Shown here in pieces: positions 24,338 to 32,267 of a stretch of 64,000 bases of DNA; position 1 is the stretch's first letter, and each line of letters begins with the position of its first letter. Under the pieces are notes generated by a model. The model ran no database searches, was not told the DNA's origin, and was given only the letters and a program-made list of their open reading frames with translations. Source of the stretch: Streptomyces cellulosae (lineage in GTDB: Bacteria > Actinomycetota > Actinomycetes > Streptomycetales > Streptomycetaceae); assembly GCA_014655195.1 (NCBI GenBank), contig BNBH01000002.1:62001-126000 (forward strand), in the 5' to 3' direction. Position numbers and translations under genes: made by a program.

Positions 24338-26044
24338 TCACGGGGTGGTGGTGCCGGCGGGCTCCGGGGCCTCCGGGGTGTCCGGGGCCGGGCTCTCCGC
24401 GGCCCGCGGACCCTGGTCGAAGTCGCCGGTGCGGCGGGCGACGAGGGAGAAGTCGAAGCCCTCACTGCGGCGCACGCTCAACGCCCAGCAGACGACGGTG
24501 GACACCGAGTAGGCCACCAGCGAGCCGCACAGGGTGGCGTACTCGTGCAGCGAACCCAGGGAGAACGGCGCCGACACCACGACCGCCGCCACGCCCACCG
24601 CCTTCGCCGCGCGGGCGCCGAAGAAGCCGAACACCATCAGGCCGAGCACGACGCCGATGCCGAGCACCGACAGCACGTCCACGACGATGCCGAAGACGCC
24701 GTCCACGGGGATCCAGGAGAAGCGCACCGGCAGGAACACCGCGAGCGCGGCGAGCACCGAGGTGGTGAACGCCCTCCCGCTGACCTTGTCCCAGTAGAAG
24801 CTGGAGAGCACCGGGAAGACCAGGGCGCCCCACAACGCGCCCACGAACACCAGCAGGTCGAGGATGTTCAGCCGCAGACTGGCGAACGCCACGGCCGCAG
24901 CGGTCGCCACCACCATGGTGATGCGGCCGACCAGCAGCATCGTGCGCGGGTTCGCCTTCTCCTTGCCGGCCACGTTCTGGCCGTAGACGTCGGCCATCAT
25001 GATCGAGGAGAGGGCGGCGAGGTCGGAGTCGGCGGTGGAGGAGAGCGCACCGACGATCATGATGAAGAACAACGCCAGCAGCACGGGCGGCAGATACTCG
25101 GCGGCCAGCCCCGGCACGATGTTGTTGACGTCGCCGCCGGTGGGCTCGTACCCGAGGTACAGGGCGAGCACGCCCAGCATGCCGACGCCGATGACCATCG
25201 CGCCGTAGCCGACGGTCGCGGTGACGAAGGTCGGCTTGATCAGGTCCTGCTTCACCGCGAACAGCCGCTGCGCGACGGTCTGGTTGCCGATCGCGTAGGC
25301 GAGCACGGCCGCGATGTACGGGGCGCCCTGCTCCATGAACGCGGTGCTGGAGAAGAAGTCGCCCTGCTCCGGGGTCAGCCGGCCGGCGCCGGTCTCGAAG
25401 GCGGCAGGGAAGTCCGCCGCGAAGAAGATGAACGGCACGATGACGGCGACCGCGCCGAGCATCGCGACGACCTGCACGAAGTCGGTGAGCACGGACGCGC
25501 GGAAGCCGGACCACAGGGTGTAGAGCAGCACGCCCGCCGCGACGGCGAAGACGCCCTGGGTGAAGGTGAACGGCGACAGCATGGAGATCAGCACACCGCC
25601 GGCGATGAAGTTCGACATCAGGCTGATGAGGCTGCCCACGATGTTCGAACCGGCGAGCATGAGCTGGCTGGAGCGGCCGTGCCGGGCGTACATGACCTCG
25701 GCGAGGGTGTGCGCCTTCGGGGCCACCTCACGGATCCGCTTGCCGAAGGGGTAGATGAAGAGAATCATCAGCGCACCCCACAGCCCGTAGTGGATCGGGC
25801 CGGAGATGCCGTAGGTGTACCCCGAGGTCGCGGAGGCGTACATCGAGGACGCCCAGATCCAGGTCGCCGTCATGCTGGCGGCGGAGATGCCGAAGCCGAT
25901 GTTGTTGCCGGCGGTCATGTAACCGTCGGCGTTCTCTTCCTTCTTGCCGATATGGGCCGAGATCAGGAAGGTCCCTCCGTAGAACAGGACCAGCAGACCC
26001 ACGACCACGAGTGCGCTGAAGCGGGCCGTCTCCAGTCCCTCCAC
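24338..26044 (-). CDS. Sodium:solute symporter (SSS family), possibly DUR3-like
   Basis: 568 aa from GTG 26044, chosen because GAGGAGG lies 10 nt upstream; GTG 26053 would leave 1 nt. Thirteen to fifteen membrane helices. GYMTAGNNIGFGISAASMTATWIWASSMYAS is the helix 1-2 region of SSS carriers, and ALSSTADSDLAALSS in helix 8 carries the Na+-site Ser/Thr pair. The pattern resembles the urea/polyamine (DUR3) branch, but I cannot fix the substrate. C-terminal 45 residues are acidic/Pro-rich and cytoplasmic. The leader has a hairpin (26088-26106) and a 17-bp palindrome (26204-26220). Confidence 0.88.
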   Translation of the reverse strand: MEGLETARFSALVVVGLLVLFYGGTFLISAHIGKKEENADGYMTAGNNIGFGISAASMTATWIWASSMYASATSGYTYGISGPIHYGLWGALMILFIYPFGKRIREVAPKAHTLAEVMYARHGRSSQLMLAGSNIVGSLISLMSNFIAGGVLISMLSPFTFTQGVFAVAAGVLLYTLWSGFRASVLTDFVQVVAMLGAVAVIVPFIFFAADFPAAFETGAGRLTPEQGDFFSSTAFMEQGAPYIAAVLAYAIGNQTVAQRLFAVKQDLIKPTFVTATVGYGAMVIGVGMLGVLALYLGYEPTGGDVNNIVPGLAAEYLPPVLLALFFIMIVGALSSTADSDLAALSSIMMADVYGQNVAGKEKANPRTMLLVGRITMVVATAAAVAFASLRLNILDLLVFVGALWGALVFPVLSSFYWDKVSGRAFTTSVLAALAVFLPVRFSWIPVDGVFGIVVDVLSVLGIGVVLGLMVFGFFGARAAKAVGVAAVVVSAPFSLGSLHEYATLCGSLVAYSVSTVVCWALSVRRSEGFDFSLVARRTGDFDQGPRAAESPAPDTPEAPEPAGTTTP

Positions 26045-26087
26045 ACGCGCCACCTCCTCATGGCTGACCGGGTGCGTTCACACAAAG

Positions 26088-26106
26088 GCGGGCTGTTTGA
26101 GCCCGC
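26088..26106 (-). promoter_or_regulatory. Leader hairpin of symporter operon
   Basis: GCGGGC / GCCCGC, 6-bp stem with 7-nt loop, 44 nt upstream of the symporter start; followed on the minus strand by CTTTGTGTG. Possible attenuator. Confidence 0.3.
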
Positions 26107-26203
26107 AAACGTGCGGCACCGTAACAGCCGGTTTCCGTGAGGAGGGCGGAACGACGGCCTGGCGGGAGCGGTTGCCCGTGACCTGGAAGTTCTCTCAATT
26201 CGT

Positions 26204-26220
26204 ACAAGTCCTGGACATGT
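26204..26220. promoter_or_regulatory. 17-bp palindrome between symporter and PhzF genes
   Basis: ACAAGTCCTGGACATGT: 7 of 8 pairs complementary around a central T, GntR-like in form. It lies in the 330-bp divergent gap 26045-26374, which otherwise holds only the leader hairpin and the PhzF -10 box. Confidence 0.4.
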
Positions 26221-26374
26221 CCGAAGGGGTCTTTGCCGTGAACATGGGCCTTCACCCCGACTCTTCCGGCTCATTCGTTTGCGCGTCGCATCAGCGAAGT
26301 TGATCAGTTCGTTACGGCAACGAGATCCATGGCCACCGGTCCTGAGACCCCGTCCGCGGTGCTTGAATGCCCCC

Positions 26375-27019
26375 GTGACTGCTTACGACGTGCTGCGTGT
26401 CTTCTGCGGCCCACGCGGCGGATACGGCAACGAGCTGGGCGTCGTCCGGGACGGCTCGGTGCTGCCCGGGCCGGACGAGCGCCAGGAGTTCGCCGCCAAA
26501 CTCGGCTTCAGTGAGACCGTGTTCGTCGACGACCCCGAGCGCGGGGTGATCGACATCTACACCCCCACCACCCGCCTGCCCTTCGCGGGCCACCCCTGCG
26601 TCGGCGCCGCCTGGCTGCTCGACGTGCCCGAACTCGTCACGCCCGCCGGCGTCGTGGGCGCCCGGCAGGACGGGGAGTTCTGCTGGATCGAGGCCCGCGC
26701 GGAGTGGGTGCCGCCGCGCACCCTGCGCCGGTACGCCACCGCCGCCGAGGTGGACGAGCTGCCCGTGCCCCCGAAGGGCGAGTGGATCTACGCCTGGGCC
26801 TGGCTGGACGAGCCCGCCGGGCGGATCCGGGCCCGCGCCTTTCCCGGCCGGGACGACGGCATCGACGAGGACGAGGCCACCGGCGCCGCGGCGCTGCTGC
26901 TCACCGACCGGCTGGGCCGCGCCCTGAACATCACCCAGGGCACCGGCTCACAGATCCTCACAGCGCCCCAGCCGGGAGGCTGGACGGAGGTCGGCGGCCG
27001 GGTCTACCTGGAGCGCTGA
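26375..27019 (+). CDS. PhzF family isomerase-like protein
   Basis: 214 aa from GTG 26375. PhzF hallmarks: GGYGNELGVV near the N-terminus (GNxxxV), SETVFV with the family's conserved Glu region, FAGHPCVGAAW, and near the end DEDEATGAAALLL (usually EDPATGSA). PhzF folds like diaminopimelate epimerase and catalyses isomerisations such as the phenazine precursor step; most genomic homologues have unknown substrates. At 214 aa it is shorter than the usual 260-290 aa, so part of the second lobe is reduced. TTGAAT ends 6 nt before GTG: leaderless mRNA. No phenazine genes nearby. Confidence 0.85.
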   Translation: MTAYDVLRVFCGPRGGYGNELGVVRDGSVLPGPDERQEFAAKLGFSETVFVDDPERGVIDIYTPTTRLPFAGHPCVGAAWLLDVPELVTPAGVVGARQDGEFCWIEARAEWVPPRTLRRYATAAEVDELPVPPKGEWIYAWAWLDEPAGRIRARAFPGRDDGIDEDEATGAAALLLTDRLGRALNITQGTGSQILTAPQPGGWTEVGGRVYLER

Positions 27020-27048
27020 CCGGCACGGCGAACGGGTGGCGCCGTCCA

Positions 27049-27139
27049 GGGCGCCGCCCGTACGCACGGCTAGCTCACCGTGCCGGAGGCCGGATCCGGC
27101 ATCGGCGTCGGGCGCCGCCCGTACGCACGGCAAGCTCAC
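27049..27139. repeat. 30-bp direct repeat at the end of heme oxygenase gene
   Basis: Copies 27049-27078 and 27110-27139 differ at one base (core GCGCCGCCCGTACGCACGGC). The second includes the heme oxygenase stop codon; the 31-bp spacer contains the palindrome GCCGGATCCGGC. Confidence 0.9.
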
Positions 27140-27783
27140 GCCGACAGCGGGAACTCCTCGCCCAGCGCGCGGAACACGTCCGAGTTCAGCGAGAACGCCC
27201 GCTTGCACTCCGCCACGATCCGCTGCTTCTCCAGGTCGTCCACCGCCACCGCGTCCAGCAGCGCGCGGTACTCCCGCTTGAACGCGGCCGGGTTGGAGAT
27301 CCCCTCGAAGACGTAGAAGCGGACCCCGTCGCCCTTCCTCGCGAATCCCCAGGTGCGCTCCGCCTTGTCGCGGATGATCTGGCCGCCCGAGAGGTCGCCC
27401 AGGTAGCGGGTGTAGTGGTGCGCGATGTACCCCGCCGGCCACTCCCGGGCCACCGTGGCCACGCGGTCCGCGTAGGCCCGCGTCGCGGGCAGGGCGGTGA
27501 GGGTCGCGCGCCAGTCCGGGCCGCGCAGATGCTCCAGGTCCCGCTCCAGGGCGGCGAGCCGGAACAGCTCCGGGCGGACGAACGGGCCCGCCACCCGGTC
27601 CGACGCCAGGGCCTGCGCGCCGGACTCCAGTGCCTCGTACACGAACCACAGCTGCTCGGTGTAGCGCGCGTAGGCGTCCACGCCCAGCCGTCCGCCCAGC
27701 AGATCGGTCATGAAGGTCGAGGTCTCCGCCTCCACGTGCTGCTCGTGGGAGGCGGTGCGGATCAGGGTCGAGAAGGAGTCCAT
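27136..27783 (-). CDS. hmuO: Heme oxygenase (biliverdin-producing)
   Basis: 215 aa, soluble, all-alpha. ASHEQHVEAE holds the proximal heme-iron histidine; GDLSGGQIIRDKA is the flexible distal helix signature of HO-1 type enzymes; RFYVFEGI follows. It opens the heme ring to biliverdin, CO and Fe2+ using an electron donor, releasing iron imported by the hmuTUV/HtaA system 7-11 kb away. The promoter has an iron box at 27796-27814, placing it in the same regulon. Symbol taken from the corynebacterial homologue. Confidence 0.92.
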   Translation of the reverse strand: MDSFSTLIRTASHEQHVEAETSTFMTDLLGGRLGVDAYARYTEQLWFVYEALESGAQALASDRVAGPFVRPELFRLAALERDLEHLRGPDWRATLTALPATRAYADRVATVAREWPAGYIAHHYTRYLGDLSGGQIIRDKAERTWGFARKGDGVRFYVFEGISNPAAFKREYRALLDAVAVDDLEKQRIVAECKRAFSLNSDVFRALGEEFPLSA

Positions 27784-27795
27784 GGGCCGATCTTC

Positions 27796-27814
27796 TATGG
27801 TTAGGCTTACCTAA
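27796..27814 (-). promoter_or_regulatory. Iron box of heme oxygenase gene
   Basis: TATGGTTAGGCTTACCTAA, 16 of 19 matches to the DmdR1/IdeR consensus, 12-30 bp upstream of the start codon. Confidence 0.85.
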
Positions 27815-27906
27815 GTCAATGCCTTGCCGACAATGTGTCGGGAACTTCCCCCGTCCGGGTGCCCGGCACACAGCCTGGGCGAACAGCGGGAGACACGGGA
27901 AAAGCG

Positions 27907-27939
27907 GAGGGCCCGCGCTCCCGGAGGAGGCGGGCCCTC
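27907..27939 (-). terminator. Terminator of map
   Basis: Perfect 10-bp stem GAGGGCCCGC / GCGGGCCCTC with a 13-nt loop, 29 nt after the map stop. Confidence 0.7.
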
Positions 27940-27967
27940 GAAGGTGCCGGCGCGGACGCGCCGGGCG

Positions 27968-28825
27968 TCACGGCAGGGTCAGGATGTCCGCCCCGGTGTC
28001 CGTGACCACCAGCGTGTGCTCGAACTGCGCCGTGCGCTTGCGGTCCTTCGTCACGACCGTCCAGCCGTCGTCCCACATGTCGTACTCGTGGGTGCCCAGC
28101 GTCAGCATCGGCTCGATGGTGAAGGTCATCCCCGGCTGCATCACCGTCGTCGCGTGCGGACTGTCGTAGTGCGGGATGATCAGGCCCGAGTGGAACGACG
28201 AGTTGATGCCGTGACCGGTGAAGTCACGCACCACCCCGTAGCCGAACCGCTTGGCGTACGACTCGATCACCCGGCCGATGATGTTGATCTGGCGGCCCGG
28301 CTTCACCGCCTTGATCGCGCGGTTCAGCGCCTCACGGGTGCGCTCCACCAGCAGGCGGCTCTCCTCGTCGACGTCGCCGACCAGGTACGTCGCGTTGTTG
28401 TCGCCGTGCACCCCGCCGATGTACGCGGTCACGTCCAGGTTGACGATGTCGCCGTCGCGCAGCACCGTCGAGTCCGGGATGCCGTGGCAGATGACCTCGT
28501 TGATGCTGGTGCACAGCGACTTGGGGAAGCCGCGGTAGCCGAGCGTCGACGGGTAGGCGCCGTGGTCGCACATGTACTCGTGCGCCACCTTGTCCAGCTC
28601 GTCCGTCGTCACGCCGGGCGCGATGAGCTTCGCGGCCTCCTCCATCGCGCGCGCCGCGATCCGGCCCGCGCGCCGCATCGCCTCGATCGTCTCGGGCGTC
28701 TGCACCTCCGGCCCGGTGTACGGGGTCGGCGCGGGCTTGCCGACGTACTCGGGACGGCGGATGTTCCCGGGCACGGTGCGGATGGGGGAGAGCTTCCCCG
28801 GTACGAGGAGTGACTGGCCAGACAT
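27968..28825 (-). CDS. map: Methionine aminopeptidase, type I
   Basis: 285 aa. Removes N-terminal Met from nascent proteins. All five metal ligands are visible: Asp in [14 protein letters not shown] (two Asp), His in [11 protein letters not shown], Glu in FTIEPM and Glu in QFEHT. The roughly 40-residue N-terminal extension with PxxP elements ([20 protein letters not shown]) is the class Ic/SH3-ligand type of actinobacterial MetAP. Stand-alone, not the secY-adk-linked copy, so this is probably the second, MapA/MapB paralogue of the genome. Confidence 0.95.
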   Translation of the reverse strand: MSGQSLLVPGKLSPIRTVPGNIRRPEYVGKPAPTPYTGPEVQTPETIEAMRRAGRIAARAMEEAAKLIAPGVTTDELDKVAHEYMCDHGAYPSTLGYRGFPKSLCTSINEVICHGIPDSTVLRDGDIVNLDVTAYIGGVHGDNNATYLVGDVDEESRLLVERTREALNRAIKAVKPGRQINIIGRVIESYAKRFGYGVVRDFTGHGINSSFHSGLIIPHYDSPHATTVMQPGMTFTIEPMLTLGTHEYDMWDDGWTVVTKDRKRTAQFEHTLVVTDTGADILTLP

Positions 28826-28883
28826 GCCGCGAGTCTAATTCAGCGTCGATGGGGGACCATCTTCCGTGGCGAGAGGAGCCGTC

Positions 28884-29111
28884 ATGCCCCTGTTCAAGAA
28901 GCGCACGGCCGGCAAACCCGGCGAGTGGTACTACTGCCTGGAGCACAAGAAGGTCGAGGAAGGGCCCGAGTGCCCTGCCAAGGACCGCTTCGGCCCGTAC
29001 GCGACCCGCACCGAGGCGGAGCACGCGATGGAGAAGGCCCGCGAGCGCAATCTCCAGTGGGAGAACGACCCCGCGTGGCACGACGCGCCGAAGGGCGGCG
29101 ACGAGGACTGA
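28884..29111 (+). CDS. Small conserved hypothetical protein
   Basis: 75 aa from ATG 28884 (GAGGAG 6 nt upstream). KPGEWYYCLEHKKVEEGPECPAKDRFGPYATRTEAEHAMEKARERN has two cysteines and an alternating pattern like a minimal SPOR-type fold (FGPYATRTEAEHAM), with an acidic tail. Known to me only as an actinobacterial hypothetical. Divergent from map with a 58-bp gap; facing the next gene with 9 bp between stops. Confidence 0.75.
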   Translation: MPLFKKRTAGKPGEWYYCLEHKKVEEGPECPAKDRFGPYATRTEAEHAMEKARERNLQWENDPAWHDAPKGGDED

Positions 29112-29120
29112 GCCGCCGCG

Positions 29121-29723
29121 TCACCAGCGGGTCGGCGGCGGGGCGGTGAGCAGGTCGGCCAGCCGGGACAGCCGGTCCCGGAAACGGCGGCGGCCCCGGC
29201 GGGCGGGCAGCGCGTTCTCCCCGGCCGCCGCGCTCACCAGGTGCTGCACGGTGTCCAGGTCCAGCTCGGAGCCGTCCGGGACGGGCAGCACCTCGTGCGC
29301 CAGCGCCGGCAGCTCGCCCGCCTCCGGACCCAGCGACAGCAGCGTCGCCCCGGCGCGGCGGGCGTCCGACACCCGCTCCAGCAGCGCCGCGGGCGGCTCG
29401 CCGGGCGCCACCACCAGCAGCGTCTCGCCCCGCCGCGCCGCCTCCAGCCGGCCCAGGCCCACCGCCAGGTGCGCCGGGTCCGTGGGGCGCGCGTCGTGCC
29501 GCACCAGCGTCGGCGCCAGCTCCGGGGTGCCCGACCAGGCCGCCTCGTCCACCAGGTGCGCCGCCAGGTGCCACGGCTCGTACTCCGGCGTGCCCACCAG
29601 CAGCAGGCCGCCGCCGTGCGACACCACCGACCCGCGCAGCGTCCCCGCGAAGTGCCGGGTCGCCCCCAGCCACTCCGTCCCCGCGAGCACTTCCCTCAGC
29701 AGCGCCACCCGTACGGCATCCAT
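29121..29723 (-). CDS. Hypothetical protein, SIS-like pattern
   Basis: 200 aa from ATG 29723; upstream in-frame sequence to 29807 is probably not translated. Contains WLGATRHFAGTLRGSVVSHGGGLLLVGTPEYEPWHLAAHL and LLVVAPGEPPAALLERVSDARRAGATLLSLGPEAGELPALAHEVLPVPDG, which reads like the alternating strands of a sugar-isomerase (SIS) phospho-sugar-binding fold. C-terminal 30 residues are strongly basic. Actinobacterial hypothetical; function not known. Confidence 0.75.
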   Translation of the reverse strand: MDAVRVALLREVLAGTEWLGATRHFAGTLRGSVVSHGGGLLLVGTPEYEPWHLAAHLVDEAAWSGTPELAPTLVRHDARPTDPAHLAVGLGRLEAARRGETLLVVAPGEPPAALLERVSDARRAGATLLSLGPEAGELPALAHEVLPVPDGSELDLDTVQHLVSAAAGENALPARRGRRRFRDRLSRLADLLTAPPPTRW

Positions 29724-29877
29724 GCCGCCGCATCCTGCCCCCAACGGCGCGCCCGTGTCCCGGTGTTCGGGGAGGGTTCGCCCGACCCGGGGACACGGGG
29801 CGAACACCGGCGGTGTGCCGCGTGACGGGCCTCACGCCCAGCCTCTGCGAGGACGTCCGCGGCCGTAGAGTCGGCCC

Positions 29878-30594
29878 ATGACCTCTACCGACAGCGCACA
29901 GCAGCCCCCGAAGAAGGCTCCGGCCAAGGACCCCTGGGACCTGCCCGACGTCTCCGGTCTCGTCGTCGGCGTGCTCGGCGGCACCGGACCGCAGGGCAAG
30001 GGCCTCGCCTACCGGCTCGCCAAGGCCGGCCAGAAGGTGATCATCGGCTCCCGCGCGGCCGAGCGGGCCCAGGCCGCGGCCGAGGAGCTCGGGTACGGCA
30101 TCGAGGGCGCCGACAACGCCGAGACCGCGCGGCGCAGCGACGTCGTCATCGTCGCCGTCCCCTGGGACGGGCACGGCAAGACCCTCGAGTCCCTCCGTGA
30201 GGAACTGGCCGGCAAGCTCGTCGTCGACTGCGTCAACCCGCTCGGCTTCGACAAGCAGGGCGCCTACGCGCTGAAGCCGGAGGAGGGCAGCGCCGCGCAG
30301 CAGGCGGCCGCCCTGCTGCCGGACTCGCGGGTCACCGCCGCCTTCCACCACCTGTCGGCGGTGCTGCTCCAGGACCCCGAGATCGACGAGATCGACACCG
30401 ACGTGATGGTCCTCGGCGAGGTCCGCGCCGACGTGGAGATCGTCCAGGCGCTGGCCGGGCGCATCCCCGGCATGCGGGGCATCTTCGCGGGGCGGCTGCG
30501 CAACGCCCACCAGGTGGAGTCGCTGGTCGCCAACCTGATCTCCGTCAACCGCCGCTACAAGGCGCACGCCGGGCTCCGCGTCACGGACGTATGA
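29878..30594 (+). CDS. npdG: F420-dependent NADP reductase (NADPH-dependent F420 reductase)
   Basis: 238 aa. After a 25-residue Pro/Lys-rich leader, VVGVLGGTGPQGKGLAYRLAKAGQKVIIGSR is the Rossmann NADP site (GxGPQGxG, and SR for the 2'-phosphate), followed by VIVAVPWDG and CVNPLGFDK. The C-terminal SLVANLISVNRRYKAHAG is typical of NpdG/Fno. Transfers hydride between NADPH and coenzyme F420, supplying F420H2 for antibiotic and detoxification enzymes in streptomycetes. Terminated by the hairpin at 30601-30631. Confidence 0.93.
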   Translation: MTSTDSAQQPPKKAPAKDPWDLPDVSGLVVGVLGGTGPQGKGLAYRLAKAGQKVIIGSRAAERAQAAAEELGYGIEGADNAETARRSDVVIVAVPWDGHGKTLESLREELAGKLVVDCVNPLGFDKQGAYALKPEEGSAAQQAAALLPDSRVTAAFHHLSAVLLQDPEIDEIDTDVMVLGEVRADVEIVQALAGRIPGMRGIFAGRLRNAHQVESLVANLISVNRRYKAHAGLRVTDV

Positions 30595-30600
30595 GGCGAT

Positions 30601-30631
30601 GGGGGACACTGGAGCGGAAGCAGTGTCCCCC
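30601..30631 (+). terminator. Terminator of npdG
   Basis: Perfect 11-bp stem GGGGGACACTG / CAGTGTCCCCC with 9-nt loop, 6 nt after the stop. Confidence 0.8.
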
Positions 30632-30648
30632 GACAGGAGCCCCCCGCC

Positions 30649-30840
30649 ATGCCCCGCCTCGCCGTCTACGCCCTCGCCGTATGCCTCCTCGCCGTCGTGG
30701 CGGCCGTCGTGTCCTTCGTGCAGGGCAGCGTGCTGATCGGTGTGGTGTGGATTCTCCTGGCGGGCCTGTCGTCGAACATGACGTGGTACTACGTCCGCCG
30801 TGGCCGGGCGTCCCGGGAGGACACCCCGGCGACGAACTGA
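30649..30840 (+). CDS. Small two-helix membrane protein
   Basis: 63 aa, ATG 30649 behind CAGGAG. Two membrane helices (about 5-24 and 28-47) with a short turn and a basic C-terminus YYVRRGRASREDTPATN, which should lie in the cytosol. No family recognised. The Shine-Dalgarno follows directly on the npdG terminator, so read-through or a promoter inside the hairpin region drives it. Followed by a small 7-bp hairpin containing its own stop codon. Confidence 0.7.
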   Translation: MPRLAVYALAVCLLAVVAAVVSFVQGSVLIGVVWILLAGLSSNMTWYYVRRGRASREDTPATN

Positions 30841-30854
30841 CCCCGCGGGGGTCA
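30838..30854 (+). terminator. Small hairpin at gene end
   Basis: TGACCCC-GCG-GGGGTCA, 7-bp stem that includes the stop codon of the small membrane protein. Confidence 0.4.
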
Positions 30855-30974
30855 GCGCCCTCCACGTCCCGGCGGGACGCCTCTGCTGCTCAGTCACGCG
30901 AGCTGCGTGAGCTACGGGCAGCTCTCCGGCGTCGCTGCGGCTGCCCCGTCGAGCGGCCGGCGAGTCCGCCAAGC

Positions 30975-31020
30975 TACGGGCAGTCGTGCCGCCGGGGCGG
31001 CACGGGTGGGCGCAGCGGCC
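30975..31020. repeat. REP-like Streptomyces intergenic element
   Basis: Hairpin CGTGCCGC-CGGG-GCGGCACG (30985-31004) inside GGGCAGTCG...GGGTGGGCGCAGCG, a sequence I know as a frequent Streptomyces intergenic repeat. It lies in the 468-bp gap 30841-31308, the longest gap without a confident gene. Confidence 0.55.
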
Positions 31021-31110
31021 TCATCCCGTCAGCGGCCCGAGCGTGCCCACCGCGGACAGGGGCCGGACTGCACCGCGTCGTCCTCGGGTGCGCTCGGAGG
31101 TTACATCGGT

Positions 31111-31215
31111 ATGAAGCAGGAGGAGCGCGGCGACTTCAGTCTCGGTCTGGGTGAGAGCAAGGCCTCGAAGCTGCTTTTCCAGCATTTCATCAAGAGGGTT
31201 GAAATCATTGAATGA
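31111..31215 (+). CDS. Possible 34-aa small protein in a low-GC patch
   Basis: ATG 31111 with GGAGG 10 nt upstream, ending TGA 31213-31215. The peptide MKQEERGDFSLGLGESKASK... is amphipathic, charged, and ends FIKRVEIIE. Local GC is clearly lower than in the surroundings and codon choice includes AT-ending codons (AAT, ATT, GTT), unlike neighbours. Could be a small expressed protein, a decayed gene end or a foreign scrap; a reverse-strand frame also crosses it. Low confidence. Confidence 0.3.
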   Translation: MKQEERGDFSLGLGESKASKLLFQHFIKRVEIIE

Positions 31216-31308
31216 GTCAGGGCCCGCCCATTGATGTCCGCCGGGCACGGGACCGGTACGGGCCGCCGGCCGGAACCCGCCGGGCGATGACCGCCGTTGT
31301 CGGGACGC

Positions 31309-32103
31309 CTAGACCGCGCAGTACCCGTCCGCCCCCTGCCAGAAGCGGAACAGGTCGAAGCCGCAGTACGTGTCCAGTTCCTCGATGCCCAAGAAGCCCA
31401 GCAAGCCGTCGACCATGGCGAAGAAGACGCCGTTGACGGACGGCACCCACAGCAGGGCGAACACGAACAGCAGGCCGAACGGGGCGAACGGTTCCACCTG
31501 GCGCCGCACCCCGTGCGAGAGCCACGGTTCGATCACGCCGTAGCCGTCCAGCCCCGGCACCGGCAGGAAGTTCAGGATCGCCGCCGTCACCTGCAGCAGC
31601 GCGAGGAACGCCAGCGCGTACCGGAACGCCGGCGGCACGCCGCCCAGGGCGTCCAGCCAGAACGGCGCCGTGCACACCACCGCGAACAGCACGTTCGTCA
31701 GCGGCCCCGCCGCCGAGATCAGGCTGTGCCGCCACCGCCCCCGGATCCGCCCGCGCTCGATGAACACCGCCCCGCCCGGCAGACCGATGCCCCCCATGAT
31801 CACGAACAGCACGGGCAGCACGATGCTCAGCAGCGCGTGCGTGTACTTCATCGGGTTCAGCGTGAGATACCCCTTCGCGCCGACCGAGATGTCCCCGCCG
31901 TGCAGGGCGGTCCGCGCGTGCGCGTACTCGTGCAGGCACAGGGAGACGATCCACGCGGACGTCACGAACAGGAAGACCGCCGGCCCCGGCACGGCCGCGA
32001 ACCCCGTCCAGGTGGCCCAGCCGGTGACGGCCGAGACGGCCAGGATGCCCAGGAAGACGGGACTGACCCTCCGGTCGCTGGGACGGGTGGCGGCGGTGGT
32101 CAT
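31309..32103 (-). CDS. Site-2 protease family membrane metalloprotease (M50)
   Basis: 264 aa from ATG 32103 (AGGGAG upstream). Five to six membrane helices. HEYAH (HExxH zinc motif, in SLCLHEYAHARTALHGGD) in helix 2 and NFLPVPGLDGYG, the second motif whose Asp completes the zinc site, define the Rip/SpoIVFB-like S2P fold without a PDZ domain. Such proteases cut membrane-bound anti-sigma factors or signal proteins within the bilayer. No anti-sigma gene is adjacent, so the target is unknown. Divergent from the AfsR-type regulator gene. Confidence 0.9.
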   Translation of the reverse strand: MTTAATRPSDRRVSPVFLGILAVSAVTGWATWTGFAAVPGPAVFLFVTSAWIVSLCLHEYAHARTALHGGDISVGAKGYLTLNPMKYTHALLSIVLPVLFVIMGGIGLPGGAVFIERGRIRGRWRHSLISAAGPLTNVLFAVVCTAPFWLDALGGVPPAFRYALAFLALLQVTAAILNFLPVPGLDGYGVIEPWLSHGVRRQVEPFAPFGLLFVFALLWVPSVNGVFFAMVDGLLGFLGIEELDTYCGFDLFRFWQGADGYCAV

Positions 32104-32267
32104 GGGACTCCCTGTGGAGAGAAGGGCGCGCGGGCCCGCCCGACCGTACCCGGGACCCGCCACGCCCGGAAAACGCTTCGCGCGGCCACCTGGTTCCGTG
32201 CAAGGTGAGGTCGCCCCTGCCCCGCCCCCGCCCTGGACCCCGGCCGGCACCGGAGAGAATGGACCCC

